Numbered from the stretch's first letter, positions 7,981 through 17,494 are shown. The stretch is DNA of 35,197 nucleotides from Rhizobiales bacterium Ga0077524 (GCA_001464755.1 LNDR01000392.1:1-35197); one strand, 5' to 3'. Notes: generated by a model not told the origin, from the letters alone. Program-made: numbers and translations.

Positions 7981-8078
7981 CGCGACTGCAGTTTCGCAGA
8001 AGTGATCGCATACCCGTTGACCAGCCGAGATACCAGGGCCTATGGCCTCGCGGCTAGGCAAAGAAGGAGACCCGACCG

Positions 8079-8414
8079 ATGGCGAACGTCCAGGAATATC
8101 ATGCGCATGTCTATTTCGACGCCACGACGCTCGAGAAGGCGCGCCGCATTTGTGAGACGTGCCGTGATACGTTCGGCGTCGTCATGGGCCGCGTGCACGA
8201 GAAGCCCGTCGGCCCTCATCCCGACTGGAGCTGCCAGATTCTCGTGCCGCACGAGAAGTTCGCCGACGTGGCTTGCTGGCTGATGCTGAACCGTGATGGC
8301 CTGGTCGTGCTGGTTCATCCCGAGACCGGTAACGATCTGAAAGATCACACCGACCACGCGATGTGGATGGGCGCGATCAGGCCTCTGGATCCTTCCCTGT
8401 TCAAGAAGGGGTAG
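8079..8414 (+). CDS. DOPA 4,5-dioxygenase-family protein
   Basis: A 111-residue protein with the DOPA-dioxygenase family pattern. YHAHVYFD at the N-terminus provides the His-x-His pair, KPVGPHPDWSCQILV lies in the middle, and VLVHPETGNDLKDHTDHAMWMG lies near the end with further His residues. In fungi and plants the family performs extradiol cleavage of catechol-type substrates. Bacterial members are small, usually uncharacterised, and may act on other compounds. AAGGAGA sits about 8 nt before the ATG and decides the start. It stands alone between unrelated genes, so context gives no substrate. Confidence 0.85.
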   Translation: MANVQEYHAHVYFDATTLEKARRICETCRDTFGVVMGRVHEKPVGPHPDWSCQILVPHEKFADVACWLMLNRDGLVVLVHPETGNDLKDHTDHAMWMGAIRPLDPSLFKKG

Positions 8415-8531
8415 GATGGCGCCGGGCAACGGGCAAAAGCGAGCCACAATTGGGGCATAGCTGTAGCGAGCGACTTCTGCACGTGCTGATCCTGATGCGC
8501 ACCGATATTGTCTGGCAGACGAGAACGCGGA

Positions 8532-9932
8532 ATGAGCAAGTCGCCAAAGGATGCTGTAACTGCTCTGCGGCGGTTCGGCCTTGGGGTGCGGCCAGACGAG
8601 TTATCGCGCATCGATAGCGATCCGCATGGTTTTGTCGCGAGTCAGCTCGACTCTCGCAGCTCGGCGATCATCGGGGTGGCCTTGCCTGCCGCGCATGAGC
8701 GGCTCGGAGAGATCTATCGGGCTGAGAGAGCAAGCAGGATCACTAAATCCGCAGTCACCGACGCTCGTGCAAAGTCGAGCGGCTCTACTCTGCTAAAGCC
8801 CGAAGCAGCGCTGCCGACGCCGGCGCGGTTGGCGCGCGAGGCGTTCAAGGCTGAAGTCGAAGCCCGCGTTGTGCATGCGGTCACAACTGACGCACCGTTC
8901 ATCGAGCGTCTCGTTCTTTTTTGGTCGAACCACTTCGCCGTTTCGGCGTCCAAGGGAATCGTTCGGGGGATCGTTGGCGGTTTTGAGCGCGAGGCGATCC
9001 GGCCAAACGTTCTTGGTCGCTTTTCCGACCTCGTTCGCGCCGCCGCGCAGCATCCAGCTATGCTGATGTACCTCGACAACGTGCACTCCGTCGGGCCGAA
9101 GAGCGATTTTGGCCGAAAAAGTGGGCGCGGCTTGAACGAGAACCTGGCCCGGGAGATTCTCGAGCTGCACACGCTGGGTGTGAGCGGAGGCTACTCACAG
9201 GCGGACGTTCGGGCGCTGGCGGTGTTGCTCACCGGCTGGACGGTTGGAAATGCTGCAAGCACGAAGTGGGTTCCGGGCAAGTTCCGTTTCGAACCCAACT
9301 GGCATGAGCCTGGGGGCGCTCTTTTGCTCGGCAGGTCTTATATGCAGAGTGGCCGGGCCGCTGGTGAGGCAGCCCTCCTGGACTTGGCCCGGCATCCATC
9401 GACGGCCCGCAACATTGCCGGCAAGCTCGTGCGCCATTTCGTTGGTGATGCCACGACAGATGGCCTTGTCGGGAAGCTGGAGCGTGCATTTCTCGACTCG
9501 GACGGAGATTTGGCGACCGTCATGCGTGCCCTACTCGAGGCACGGGAAGCATGGACGGCGCCGCAACAGAAGGTTGTTCCTCCGTACGACTACATGGTGT
9601 CTCTTGTGCGTGGATTTGCCCAGGTCGAGCCACCCATCAGGCTCCATCAGTTTGCGGCCCGTCTGGGGCATGTAACATGGAGCCCGACCTCACCCAAGGG
9701 ATGGCCGGACGGCGATCAGGATTGGGCGGGTCCTGCGGCATTGCGCGAGCGTTTGCGCATTGTAGAAGTCTTCGCGCGAAAAGTGGCGGGCACCGCGGAT
9801 CCTCGGTCTCTTGCCGATCAACTTTTGGGGGCGCAACTGACGCCAGCCACCCGAACGCACATCGAGCGTGCGGAAGCCCACATCCAAGGACTCGTGATTC
9901 TGGCCATGTCGCCGGAGTTCTTACGGAGATGA
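8532..9932 (+). CDS. DUF1800 family protein
   Basis: A 466-residue DUF1800 protein. The family core is visible: ERLVLFWSNHFAVS, GFEREAIRPNVLGRFSDL, AAQHPAMLMYLDN, LNENLAREILELHTLGV and ADVRALAVLLTGWT, with a C-terminal block ending LVILAMSPEFLRR. DUF1800 and DUF1501 proteins are commonly encoded as a pair, and the next gene starts 4 nt after this stop, so translational coupling is likely. No signal peptide is obvious at the N-terminus (MSKSPKDAVTALRRFGLG). The start at 8532 matches the family's first helix; an upstream ATG 8 codons earlier is possible. Function is unknown. Confidence 0.92.
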   Translation: MSKSPKDAVTALRRFGLGVRPDELSRIDSDPHGFVASQLDSRSSAIIGVALPAAHERLGEIYRAERASRITKSAVTDARAKSSGSTLLKPEAALPTPARLAREAFKAEVEARVVHAVTTDAPFIERLVLFWSNHFAVSASKGIVRGIVGGFEREAIRPNVLGRFSDLVRAAAQHPAMLMYLDNVHSVGPKSDFGRKSGRGLNENLAREILELHTLGVSGGYSQADVRALAVLLTGWTVGNAASTKWVPGKFRFEPNWHEPGGALLLGRSYMQSGRAAGEAALLDLARHPSTARNIAGKLVRHFVGDATTDGLVGKLERAFLDSDGDLATVMRALLEAREAWTAPQQKVVPPYDYMVSLVRGFAQVEPPIRLHQFAARLGHVTWSPTSPKGWPDGDQDWAGPAALRERLRIVEVFARKVAGTADPRSLADQLLGAQLTPATRTHIERAEAHIQGLVILAMSPEFLRR

Positions 9933-9936
9933 GCCT

Positions 9937-11160
9937 GTGCCGAGCCAATCCCGGATACCATTCGTCAACCAGCCAACGAGGCGGGGTTTTCTCGGCGGCG
10001 GCGCAGCCAGCCTGGCGTTTTGGAGTTGCGTGCCGAGCCGCGCTGTTGCCGCACCTCGCGATCCACGCTTCCTCGTCATCATTCTGCGGGGCGGTCTCGA
10101 CGGGCTGTCTTACATCGCGCCCGTGGGTGACCCCGACTACATCGGATTGCGGGGGGCATTGGCTTTGCCCGTCGAGGGCTCCGACGCGGCAACGTCGCTC
10201 GATGGACTGTTCGCGCTCAACCGCAATGCCCCTTTTCTTGCAGAACTCTACAAGCGGCGCGAAGCCATAGCTATCCAAGCCGTCGCGACACCTTACCGGG
10301 GCCGTTCGCATTTCGATGGGCAGGACGTGCTCGAAAGTGGCTTGGGCCAGGTTGCACGGATCGAGGACGGCTGGCTGAATCGATCGCTCGGCGTCGTGCC
10401 GGCCGTTGGATTGCCGCGGCGTAGTGGCCTGGCATTGGCGGCGGTCGTACCTCTCGTCATCCGAGGGAAGCAGCCGATCTACTCATGGATACCGCCGGCG
10501 GCCAATCTGCCTTTGCGCGAGTCCACCATACAACGCCTCGTCGATCTTTATGCTGCGACAGACCCTCAACTCGCAGCGGCCTTCGCCGAAGGGATTTCCA
10601 GTCGTGCCGTTGGCCGCAGCGAGACAAGCGCCGCACCGATGCCAGGGCAAGCGCCAACGTCCCCTGGTCAAGCAGCGCCGTTTGCCGGATTTGTTGCCGC
10701 TGCGGAGACAGCAGGCCGGTTCCTCGCTTCCGCGGACGGTCCGCGCATCGGTGCACTCAGCTTCGACGGCTGGGACATGCATGCTCATGCAGGCGTCGTC
10801 GATGGTCAGCTCGGTCGTCGGCTTGGCGGTCTCGATCTGGCAATTAGGGCACTCCATACTGCGCTCGGCGCGGCGTGGTCCGAAACGGTCATCGCCCTCG
10901 TGACCGAGTTCGGCCGAACCGTCAGGCCGAATGGGTCAGCCGGCACCGATCACGGTATCGCAACGTGCGCACTGTTGCTTGGTGGTCGAGTCAACGGCGG
11001 GCGGGTCATCGCCGACTGGCCGGGACTGTCCGAGAGCGCTCTCTACGAAGGGCGCGACCTTCGGCCGACCATCGACCTGCGGTCAGTTCTCAAGGGGGTT
11101 CTCAAGGATCATCTCGGCCTATCGGCGGGCGCGCTGCGCGCCCGATCGATGGCCTCGTGA
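9937..11160 (+). CDS. DUF1501 family protein, Tat-exported
   Basis: A 407-residue DUF1501 protein. It starts with GTG at 9937, 4 nt after the DUF1800 stop, with GGAG about 8 nt upstream inside the preceding gene. The N-terminus has a twin-arginine signal: TRRGFLGGGAASLAFWS with Arg15-Arg16, then an AVAAP cleavage-like site near 36-40. The family motifs RGGLDGL, DGWDMHAH and EFGRTVRPNGSAGTDHG are present; the last two carry His/Asp residues recalling the alkaline-phosphatase-like fold suggested for this family. Export through Tat suggests a folded or metal-containing periplasmic protein. It is paired with DUF1800, and function is unknown. Confidence 0.92.
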   Translation: MPSQSRIPFVNQPTRRGFLGGGAASLAFWSCVPSRAVAAPRDPRFLVIILRGGLDGLSYIAPVGDPDYIGLRGALALPVEGSDAATSLDGLFALNRNAPFLAELYKRREAIAIQAVATPYRGRSHFDGQDVLESGLGQVARIEDGWLNRSLGVVPAVGLPRRSGLALAAVVPLVIRGKQPIYSWIPPAANLPLRESTIQRLVDLYAATDPQLAAAFAEGISSRAVGRSETSAAPMPGQAPTSPGQAAPFAGFVAAAETAGRFLASADGPRIGALSFDGWDMHAHAGVVDGQLGRRLGGLDLAIRALHTALGAAWSETVIALVTEFGRTVRPNGSAGTDHGIATCALLLGGRVNGGRVIADWPGLSESALYEGRDLRPTIDLRSVLKGVLKDHLGLSAGALRARSMAS

Positions 11161-11409
11161 CGTGATCCTCGGTCTGGGGATCAGAAAGCCCGTTCAGTGT
11201 GGCCTGGATGTGAGCCCCTGTTTCGACGGCCGCGCGCAGGCAGCGGGTTGTACCAGTCGATGATCATGCACGTCGAGGCCGGCAACATTCGCCATGCATG
11301 CAGCGGTTGGTGAGGGCCATCCGAGCCGACCTCGTTCGCCGCTGGCACTTGCGGCGACGGTGCGGATCGTCGAGGTTGGCCGCCCATTTGCCAGCTACCG
11401 GGAGCGCCA

Positions 11410-12474
11410 ATGCCCGCCACCTATGCCAATCACCGTGCACAGCTGAAAGCGATCCTCCTCGGCTGGGGGATGCCCGAGGATAACGCCGAGATCACCGCGG
11501 AGGTGCTGGCGTGGTCGGATCTGCACGGCGTCGACAGCCATGGCATCTCGATGATCCCGGGTTACGATGTCCTGCGCCGCAATGGCCGTGCGCGCATGGA
11601 TGCCCGCCCCCGCATCGTCTCGGAGACGCCGGTCTCGGCGGTGGTGGACGGCGGCGGTGGCCTGGGTCATGTGCCGGCACATTTTGCCATGTCGACGGCG
11701 GTCGCCAAGGCCAAGACGGTCGGCATGGCCGCCACGGTCGTGCGCACGTCGGCGCATTTCGGTGCGGCCGGCTTCTACACACTGATGGCGGCAAAGGCTG
11801 GTTTGGTTGGGATGTCCTGCACATCGGCATCGGGCATCCAGGTGGCGCCGACGTTCGGGAAGCAGGCGCGGCTCGGAACCGACCCCTGGTCGTTTGCGGC
11901 ACCGAGCGCCGACGGGGTGCCGTTCCTGCTCGATATGGCGACGACGACGGTCGCGGCCGGCCGGATCCGCAACAAGGCAAACGAGGGCTTGCCTACTCCC
12001 GATGGCTGGGTTCTGGACGCGCAAGGCCGGGCATCGAACGATCCGCTGGTGGCGAAGGAGAAGGGCGGATTTCTGACCTCGCTCGGCGGCTCGCCCGAGA
12101 ACTCGAGCTACAAGGGCTACGGCCTCTCGGTGATGGTCAATATCCTCGCCTCGTGCCTCTCGGGCGCAACGCTGATCACCGATCCCGAGCACACCAAGAA
12201 GCCGGTCGGCCAGGACATAGGCCATTTCTTCATGGCGATCGATCCAGCCATTTTCCGTGGCGCGGGCGATTTCGAGTCCGACGTGGCGACGTTCCTCGGC
12301 GCACTCCGTGCGACGACGCCGATGGACCCGGCGCAGCCGGTCATGGTGGCGGGCGACCCGCAGTGGAAACTTGCCGAGGCACGCATGCGCGACGGAATTC
12401 CCGTCGCTCCCGGATTGTTGGGCCAAGTGCGCCAGATCGCCCAGGCCGCGGCCGCGCCGTGGCTGCTGGATTGA
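11410..12474 (+). CDS. Ldh-family (malate/L-lactate/ureidoglycolate-type) oxidoreductase
   Basis: A 354-residue NAD(P)-dependent dehydrogenase of the Ldh_2 (LDH2/ComC) family, which is unrelated to classical lactate dehydrogenase. The catalytic block ADxxGVDSHGI is present as SDLHGVDSHGIS with His44. The TSAHFGAAGFY segment near 115 is the cofactor/substrate loop, and SSYKGYGLSVMVNIL near 235 contains the conserved Lys. GGGAG lies 6 nt before the ATG. Members oxidise malate, L-sulfolactate, ureidoglycolate or delta-1-piperideine-2-carboxylate; the substrate here is not decided by sequence. It stands 250 nt after DUF1501 and 118 nt before the next gene. Confidence 0.9.
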   Translation: MPATYANHRAQLKAILLGWGMPEDNAEITAEVLAWSDLHGVDSHGISMIPGYDVLRRNGRARMDARPRIVSETPVSAVVDGGGGLGHVPAHFAMSTAVAKAKTVGMAATVVRTSAHFGAAGFYTLMAAKAGLVGMSCTSASGIQVAPTFGKQARLGTDPWSFAAPSADGVPFLLDMATTTVAAGRIRNKANEGLPTPDGWVLDAQGRASNDPLVAKEKGGFLTSLGGSPENSSYKGYGLSVMVNILASCLSGATLITDPEHTKKPVGQDIGHFFMAIDPAIFRGAGDFESDVATFLGALRATTPMDPAQPVMVAGDPQWKLAEARMRDGIPVAPGLLGQVRQIAQAAAAPWLLD

Positions 12475-12592
12475 GACGGATGGCACGACGCGGTATCGCT
12501 CGAGGAGCATTTCGATCGTGCACGACGCACGAGACCGGCCGCCGGTCTTTCGTGGATCGCGGCCGGAGACCTGATCGCCCGGAGCACTGAGA

Positions 12593-13663
12593 ATGTCGTC
12601 ACGTCGACGTTTCCTCAAGCGTAGCCTTGCGGCGACTGGCATGCTGGCGGCGGCTGGCGTGGCGTCGCTGCTGCCGCGCAAGGCGAATGCCTACTATTCG
12701 GGGCCCATCTCGGATCATTTCGACGGGGAGCGGTTCTTCAATCCGAGCGGCCGCTCGCCGAAAGGTCTTTGGCAGGTGGCGCGTCTCTATACGGGAGAGA
12801 CCTGGGCGAGTTGGCCGGCGGTCGTGCCGAGCCCGGTTGGGCCCGATCGGCCGCCGGAGCGTGTCGACGACGCCCGCGCCCGGCTGACGCTCATCGGTCA
12901 TGCAAGCTGGCTCATCCAGGCCGGCGGGCGCAACCTGCTGATTGACCCGGTGTGGGCCGAGCGGGCGAGCCCGTTCTCGTTCGCCGGCCCCAAGCGCGCC
13001 AATCCGCCGGGGATCGCCTTCGACGACCTCCCGCCCATTCACGCGGTCATCGTCACGCACAATCACTACGATCACATGGACGTCGCGACGCTTGCGCGGC
13101 TCTGGCGCCGGCATAGGCCGCTGATTGTGACACCGCTCGGCAACGAAGCGATTCTGCGCGGGGAGATTGCGGGGCTGGAGGCGAAAGCGGTCGACTGGGG
13201 CCATGCAACGGACCTGGGCGGCGGCATCATCGCGCATGCGGAGCCGACGCAGCACTGGTCGGCGCGCGGAGCCCGCGATCGCAGCCATGCTTTGTGGGCG
13301 AGCTTCGTCATCGAGACGGGGGCCGGCAAGATCTATGCAGTCGGTGACAGCGGCTTTGCGGACGGTGCCACCTTCCGGCGGATCGCGCGGCTACATCCCA
13401 AACTCAAGATCGCGCTGCTGCCGATCGGGGCCTATGAGCCGCGCTGGTTCATGGAGGGGCAGCACATGAATCCGGCGGATGCGGTGGCGGCCTTCCAGCT
13501 CTGCGGAGCCGAGATGGCACTCGGCCACCATTGGGGCACGTTCCAGCTCACAACCGAATCGCACGATCAGCCACCGTCGGATCTCGGTATCGCGTTGAAG
13601 AATGCCGGCATCGACGCCGATCGATTCCGGCCGATGCGGCCAGGCGAAGTGCGCGAAATCTGA
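12593..13663 (+). CDS. Tat-exported metallo-beta-lactamase-fold hydrolase (NAPE-PLD/UlaG-like)
   Basis: A 356-residue MBL-fold protein. The N-terminus RRRFLKRSLAATGMLAAAG is a twin-arginine signal with an ANA-type cleavage near 33. The metal-binding motif is THNHYDHMD (His156, His158, Asp160, His161). Further ligands are likely in AEPTQHWS, in AVGDSGF and in ALGHHWGTFQ. This arrangement and the IGHASWLIQ and NLLIDPVWAERASP segments match the NAPE-phospholipase-D-like branch of MBL proteins. GGAG lies about 8 nt upstream of the ATG. It probably acts in the periplasm on a phosphodiester or lactone; the exact substrate is unknown. Confidence 0.88.
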   Translation: MSSRRRFLKRSLAATGMLAAAGVASLLPRKANAYYSGPISDHFDGERFFNPSGRSPKGLWQVARLYTGETWASWPAVVPSPVGPDRPPERVDDARARLTLIGHASWLIQAGGRNLLIDPVWAERASPFSFAGPKRANPPGIAFDDLPPIHAVIVTHNHYDHMDVATLARLWRRHRPLIVTPLGNEAILRGEIAGLEAKAVDWGHATDLGGGIIAHAEPTQHWSARGARDRSHALWASFVIETGAGKIYAVGDSGFADGATFRRIARLHPKLKIALLPIGAYEPRWFMEGQHMNPADAVAAFQLCGAEMALGHHWGTFQLTTESHDQPPSDLGIALKNAGIDADRFRPMRPGEVREI

Positions 13664-13688
13664 ATGCATCGAGGCGGCGCAAACGAGA

Positions 13689-13714
13689 ACGGGCGGAGCT
13701 TTCACCCCGCCCGT
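13689..13714 (-). terminator. Hairpin terminator between convergent genes
   Basis: ACGGGCGG and CCGCCCGT form a perfect 8-bp stem with a 10-nt loop. Read on the minus strand it is followed by TCTCGTTT, so it fits best as a terminator for the minus-strand gene ending at 13745. It could also stop the plus-strand MBL gene. Confidence 0.6.
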
Positions 13715-13744
13715 GTACGTTAAGACCGATCAGTGGCTGACGGA

Positions 13745-15004
13745 TCAGCGGCGGCGCTGAGCCGGCTCACCGTAGATGCTGACGATGGCGCGACCGTGCT
13801 GGCCCGGCAGCTTACGCTGCGTCACCTCGATCTCCCGGAGGTAGCTCCGGTGACCGGGAAGGTCCAGGGAAAGCTCGGCACCGGCGCGGATCAGGCGGTC
13901 GACGCGAATGTTCTCACCGTAGCCGTTCTGATAGATGACGCGGATCGACATCAGATGCACGTCGGCGTTCTCGGAGACGAAGTGCAGCTTGTCGAGGCCG
14001 CGATCGCGGTAGAAGTCCTCCGATTGTTCCACACGAATGACGTCGCGGTCGCCGCGAATGCCCACGGCCTGCTGTCCGAGCAATTTCCAAGCCGCGTTGC
14101 TCGGGCGATAGCCGGCGTCGGGGCGTGGGCCATCGCCATCGCCGCGGCCGCGTGGGCCGTCGGCGTCACCGCGTCCCGGCCGCTCGGTGCCCAGGAGTGC
14201 AATCTCGGCGGGGCCGGCGCGGCGGCGCGGGTCGAGAACGATGCTGACACTACGCAGGAAGCGCTGGTCGCCCTCGAGGTCGATCGGCCTCGTTTGCTCG
14301 CCGGGCTCGAGACGCTCGCTGACCCGCACGCGCTGGCGCTCTCCGTTGCCATACTCGGCAACAACCTCGACCAGATTGAAGCGCTCGTCGCCGACGTTGC
14401 TCAATCGGATCTGCCCGAACCTGCCCTCACGGCGCCCGACACGGATGTCGATCCGATCGTCACGCGTGTTGAAGCGCTCGCGTGCGATCTCATCGAAGCC
14501 GCGACCGCCGCCGGGACGTCCGGCAAAGGGCGGAGCCGGTGGCGGTCCGCCGCGAGCGTTCTCGCCGAGGACGCGGACCGTAGCCTGATTGAGCTGGAGG
14601 CCGCCGCCGCCCAGAGAAAGACCCAGCTTCGCGCTGTAGCTCATCTCGATCTGACGGAGATAGCTGCGCTCACCGTGGAGATCGAGGTCGACCTGCTCGC
14701 CAGGTCGCAGTGTGCGGCTGACGTCGACGTCCTCGGCGTGACCATTCAGGTAGACGAGGCGAACGGATTTCATGCGAACCTCGCCGCCATCGGCCTCGAA
14801 GCGCAGCTTGCGATAGGCCTTGTTGCGGTAGAAGTTCTCGTCGTGGTTGAGACGGATCACATCGCGGTCGTTACCGAGATTGACCTGGTTCTCACCGAGC
14901 AGCTCCCAGTTTCCGCCACCCCCACCGCCACCGCGCTGTGCCTGTGCGGGCACGATGGCAGCTAGCGCCAGGGTCACTCCCAGGGCTAGTGTCTTGAGCT
15001 TCAT
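13745..15004 (-). CDS. Secreted protein of three DUF2541-like repeats, unknown function
   Basis: A 419-residue exported protein. Residues 1-22 are a Sec signal (MKLKTLALGVTLALAA, AQA cleavage), followed by a run of seven Gly. Three related modules follow. Module 1, about 32-155, has WELLG, DRDVIRL, FYRNKAYRKLRF, VYLNG and RSYLRQIEM. Module 2, about 171-280, is divergent but keeps GNGERQRVRVSERLEPGEQ and RFLRSVSI. Module 3, about 308-412, has WKLLG, GDRDVIRV, FYRDRGLDKLHF, YQNGYGENIRVDRL and RSYLREIEV. Arg/Gly/Pro-rich linkers separate them. The motif recalls DUF2541-type domains from memory. AGGGGAG 7 nt upstream fixes the start at 15004. A periplasmic or outer-surface structural or binding role is a guess. 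Confidence 0.8.
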   Translation of the reverse strand: MKLKTLALGVTLALAAIVPAQAQRGGGGGGGNWELLGENQVNLGNDRDVIRLNHDENFYRNKAYRKLRFEADGGEVRMKSVRLVYLNGHAEDVDVSRTLRPGEQVDLDLHGERSYLRQIEMSYSAKLGLSLGGGGLQLNQATVRVLGENARGGPPPAPPFAGRPGGGRGFDEIARERFNTRDDRIDIRVGRREGRFGQIRLSNVGDERFNLVEVVAEYGNGERQRVRVSERLEPGEQTRPIDLEGDQRFLRSVSIVLDPRRRAGPAEIALLGTERPGRGDADGPRGRGDGDGPRPDAGYRPSNAAWKLLGQQAVGIRGDRDVIRVEQSEDFYRDRGLDKLHFVSENADVHLMSIRVIYQNGYGENIRVDRLIRAGAELSLDLPGHRSYLREIEVTQRKLPGQHGRAIVSIYGEPAQRRR

Positions 15005-15226
15005 GACTGTACTCCCCTTGATTGCCACCGGCGATCGTTGTCCGCGACCAGCCCGCCGGGCGCGGGACTACTAGCACAACTACGAGCCGGCGCCTGAACT
15101 GTCTGTGAACGCACATCACGGCCATCGTTCATGCCGAGACCGAGCCCGAACCGCGCGAGGGTTGCCAAGCGCGACGCCGTCCGGCAATCAGACATGAGGA
15201 AGAAGCCGAATCGGAGGCAGCGCGGG

Positions 15227-16300
15227 ATGACGGCTGAGCGGCTCGTCACGGGAGAGCGCAACGAGGCTGACGCCTTCGAGGCCACAATACGGCCGCAGTG
15301 GCTCGACGATTTCGTCGGCCAGGAGCAGGCGCGCGCCAACCTCAAGATCTTCATACAGGCCGCAAGAGGTCGCGGCGATGCACTCGATCACGTGTTGTTC
15401 GCGGGGCCACCAGGTCTCGGCAAAACGACGCTCGCGCAGATCATGGCGAAGGAGATGGGCGTTGGGTTCCGCTCGACCTCTGGTCCCGTTATCGCCAAAG
15501 CCGGCGATCTTGCGGCCCTGCTCACCAATCTCGAGGAGCGTGACGTTCTTTTCATCGACGAGATTCACCGGCTCAGTCCCGCGGTCGAGGAGATCCTTTA
15601 TCCTGCGATGGAGGATTTCCAGCTCGACCTGATCATCGGCGAGGGCCCGGCCGCACGTTCGGTGAAAATCGATCTCGCAAAGTTCACGCTGGTCGGCGCG
15701 ACGACGCGCGCGGGGCTGCTTACCAACCCACTGCGCGACCGGTTCGGGATTCCGATCAGGCTCAACTTCTACACACATGACGAGCTGGAGCTGATCGTGT
15801 CGCGCGGGGCCCGCGTGCTGGGCGCCCCGATGTCGAAGGATGGCGCCATGGAGATCGCACGCCGCTCGCGGGGCACTCCTCGCATCGCCGGCCGGCTGTT
15901 GCGCCGCGTGCGCGACTTCGCGTCGGTGGGCGGCGCGTCCGTGATCGATGCGCCCGTCGCGGACAAGGCGCTGCGCATGCTCGAGGTCGACAACGAGGGT
16001 CTGGATGCGCTCGATCATCGCTACCTTGCGTGCATCGTGAAGAACTACGACGGCGGCCCGGTGGGCATCGAGACAATTGCTGCGGCACTGTCCGAGCCAC
16101 GCGATGCGCTCGAGGAGATCGTCGAGCCCTACTTGCTGCAACAGGGCTTCATCGGCCGGACACCGCGCGGTCGTATCGTGACGCTGAAGGCCTATCGGCA
16201 TCTCGGCATGACGGGGCCAGCCCGCAACTCGATTGCCGAGCTGCCGTTATTCGACGAGGACGAGACCGAAGGCGGCGGCGGACGCGGCCGGGCAGGATGA
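15227..16300 (+). CDS. ruvB: RuvB, Holliday junction branch-migration ATPase
   Basis: A 357-residue RuvB, the hexameric AAA+ motor that drives branch migration with RuvA. Walker A is GPPGLGKT at 60-67 and Walker B is FIDEIHR with Asp111-Glu112. The sensor block [10 protein letters not shown], the arginine-finger segment [10 protein letters not shown] and the C-terminal winged-helix part ([11 protein letters not shown]) are all present and uninterrupted. The start at 15227 ([11 protein letters not shown]) matches the usual N-terminus and has GGAGG 9 nt upstream; ATGs at 15131 and 15194 would add an unusual basic tail. Alphaproteobacterial ruvB normally sits in ruvC-ruvA-ruvB. Here its upstream neighbour is divergent and unrelated, and its downstream neighbour is convergent, so it is solitary. 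Confidence 0.97.
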   Translation: MTAERLVTGERNEADAFEATIRPQWLDDFVGQEQARANLKIFIQAARGRGDALDHVLFAGPPGLGKTTLAQIMAKEMGVGFRSTSGPVIAKAGDLAALLTNLEERDVLFIDEIHRLSPAVEEILYPAMEDFQLDLIIGEGPAARSVKIDLAKFTLVGATTRAGLLTNPLRDRFGIPIRLNFYTHDELELIVSRGARVLGAPMSKDGAMEIARRSRGTPRIAGRLLRRVRDFASVGGASVIDAPVADKALRMLEVDNEGLDALDHRYLACIVKNYDGGPVGIETIAAALSEPRDALEEIVEPYLLQQGFIGRTPRGRIVTLKAYRHLGMTGPARNSIAELPLFDEDETEGGGGRGRAG

Positions 16301-16325
16301 GCCGGACTCGCTGGCGGCCCCACTC

Positions 16326-17406
16326 TCAGGGTAGTGCGCCGGTCTGGAACAACTCGACGCGCAGCCCGCCGTGCAGCACAGGTGGCGAAGGGGCCAAAAA
16401 GGGCAGGCCGGTGGCCTTGGCGAGTGCGGCGTCGTTGGTTACGAGGCCGACGCGCCAGCCGGCGAACCGCGACGACAGCGTTGTGCCGAGCGTGCGATAG
16501 AGCGATTGCAGGACTTTCCTGTCGCCGATGCGGTCGCCATAGGGTGGGTTGACGACGACGAGGCCGGGCGGACCGGTGGGCGCGGTCAATTCTTCAACCG
16601 AGGCCTGCTTGAACTCGGTCAGGGCTGTAACGCCTGCGCGCTCGGCGTTGGCGCGGCTCATGCGGATCGCACCTGCATCCCGATCGCTGCCGTAGAATCG
16701 GATGGTGGGCGTGGCGCCGCGTTGGGATGCGCGCATCGCGGTCCAGGCGGTCTGGTCGAAGGTCGCAAGGTGCTCGAAGGCGAAGTGTCTGGACCGGCCG
16801 GGCTGCAAGCCTGCCGCGATCTCGGCGGCCTCGATTACGAACGTGCCAGATCCGCACATCGGGTCGAGGACGGGCTCGCTGCCGTCGTAGCCGCATTGGC
16901 GCAGGAAAAGCGCGGCCATCGTCTCGCGCATCGGCGCCTTTGCGACGGCCTCCTTGAAGCCGCGTTTGTGCAGGGGCTCGCCGGACGTATCGACTGCAAC
17001 GGTGCACAGGTCGTTCTCGATGCGGACTTTGATGCAGACTTCGGCTTCCGGAGACAGCGGTGCGCCGAGCTCCTCGCTGATGGCGCGCTCGATGCGCTGG
17101 GCAGCGGCGCCGGAATGATAGATGCGCGAAGCTTTGCACGAAGCCTCGACGCGGAACGGCACGCTTCGGGCAAGGACGTTGCCCCAAGGCACTTTGCGGG
17201 CGCGCTTGTCGAGTTGCGAGAGATGGACGGCGCGAAAGGTGGCGACCCGGGCGAGGATCCGGCTGGCGCCTCGGATCTCCAGGTTGGCACGCCAGACGTC
17301 TGGCCAGCGGGGTCTTGAAGCCACCCGCCTTGGCTTCCGCGCAGAGTGCGGCCTCCAGACCGGGGGTCGCACTCAAGAAGATCTCGAACTCCGCGCTTGT
17401 GCTCAT
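16326..17406 (-). pseudogene. THUMP-domain class I SAM-dependent RNA methyltransferase (RlmL N-domain/YcbY-like), frameshifted by a short deletion
   Basis: The start at 17406 reads MSTSAEFEIFLSATPGLEAALCAE and continues to GGFKTP (codon 33, ending at 17308). The family sequence then resumes one base later in another frame as WPDVWRANLEIRGASRILAR and runs to the stop at 16326. Known relatives have about 12 residues (a GGVTF-containing strand) between these blocks, so about 35 nt appear deleted. Downstream domains are intact: THUMP to about codon 150, KRGFKEAVAKAPMRET, the SAM motif DPMCGSGTFVIEAAE, and catalytic NPPYGDRIG. The enzyme should methylate guanine-N2 in 23S rRNA or tRNA. As written, translation from 17406 would leave the true frame. 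An internal start could make an N-truncated protein. Confidence 0.85.
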
Positions 17407-17494
17407 GGCGCCTGCTTAGCCGGAAGCGGCGCGGTGTTCGAGGGCAATCTCGCGCTGCCTCGTGTGTTGGCCCGGCAGGGCGCCGGTTCACGGC

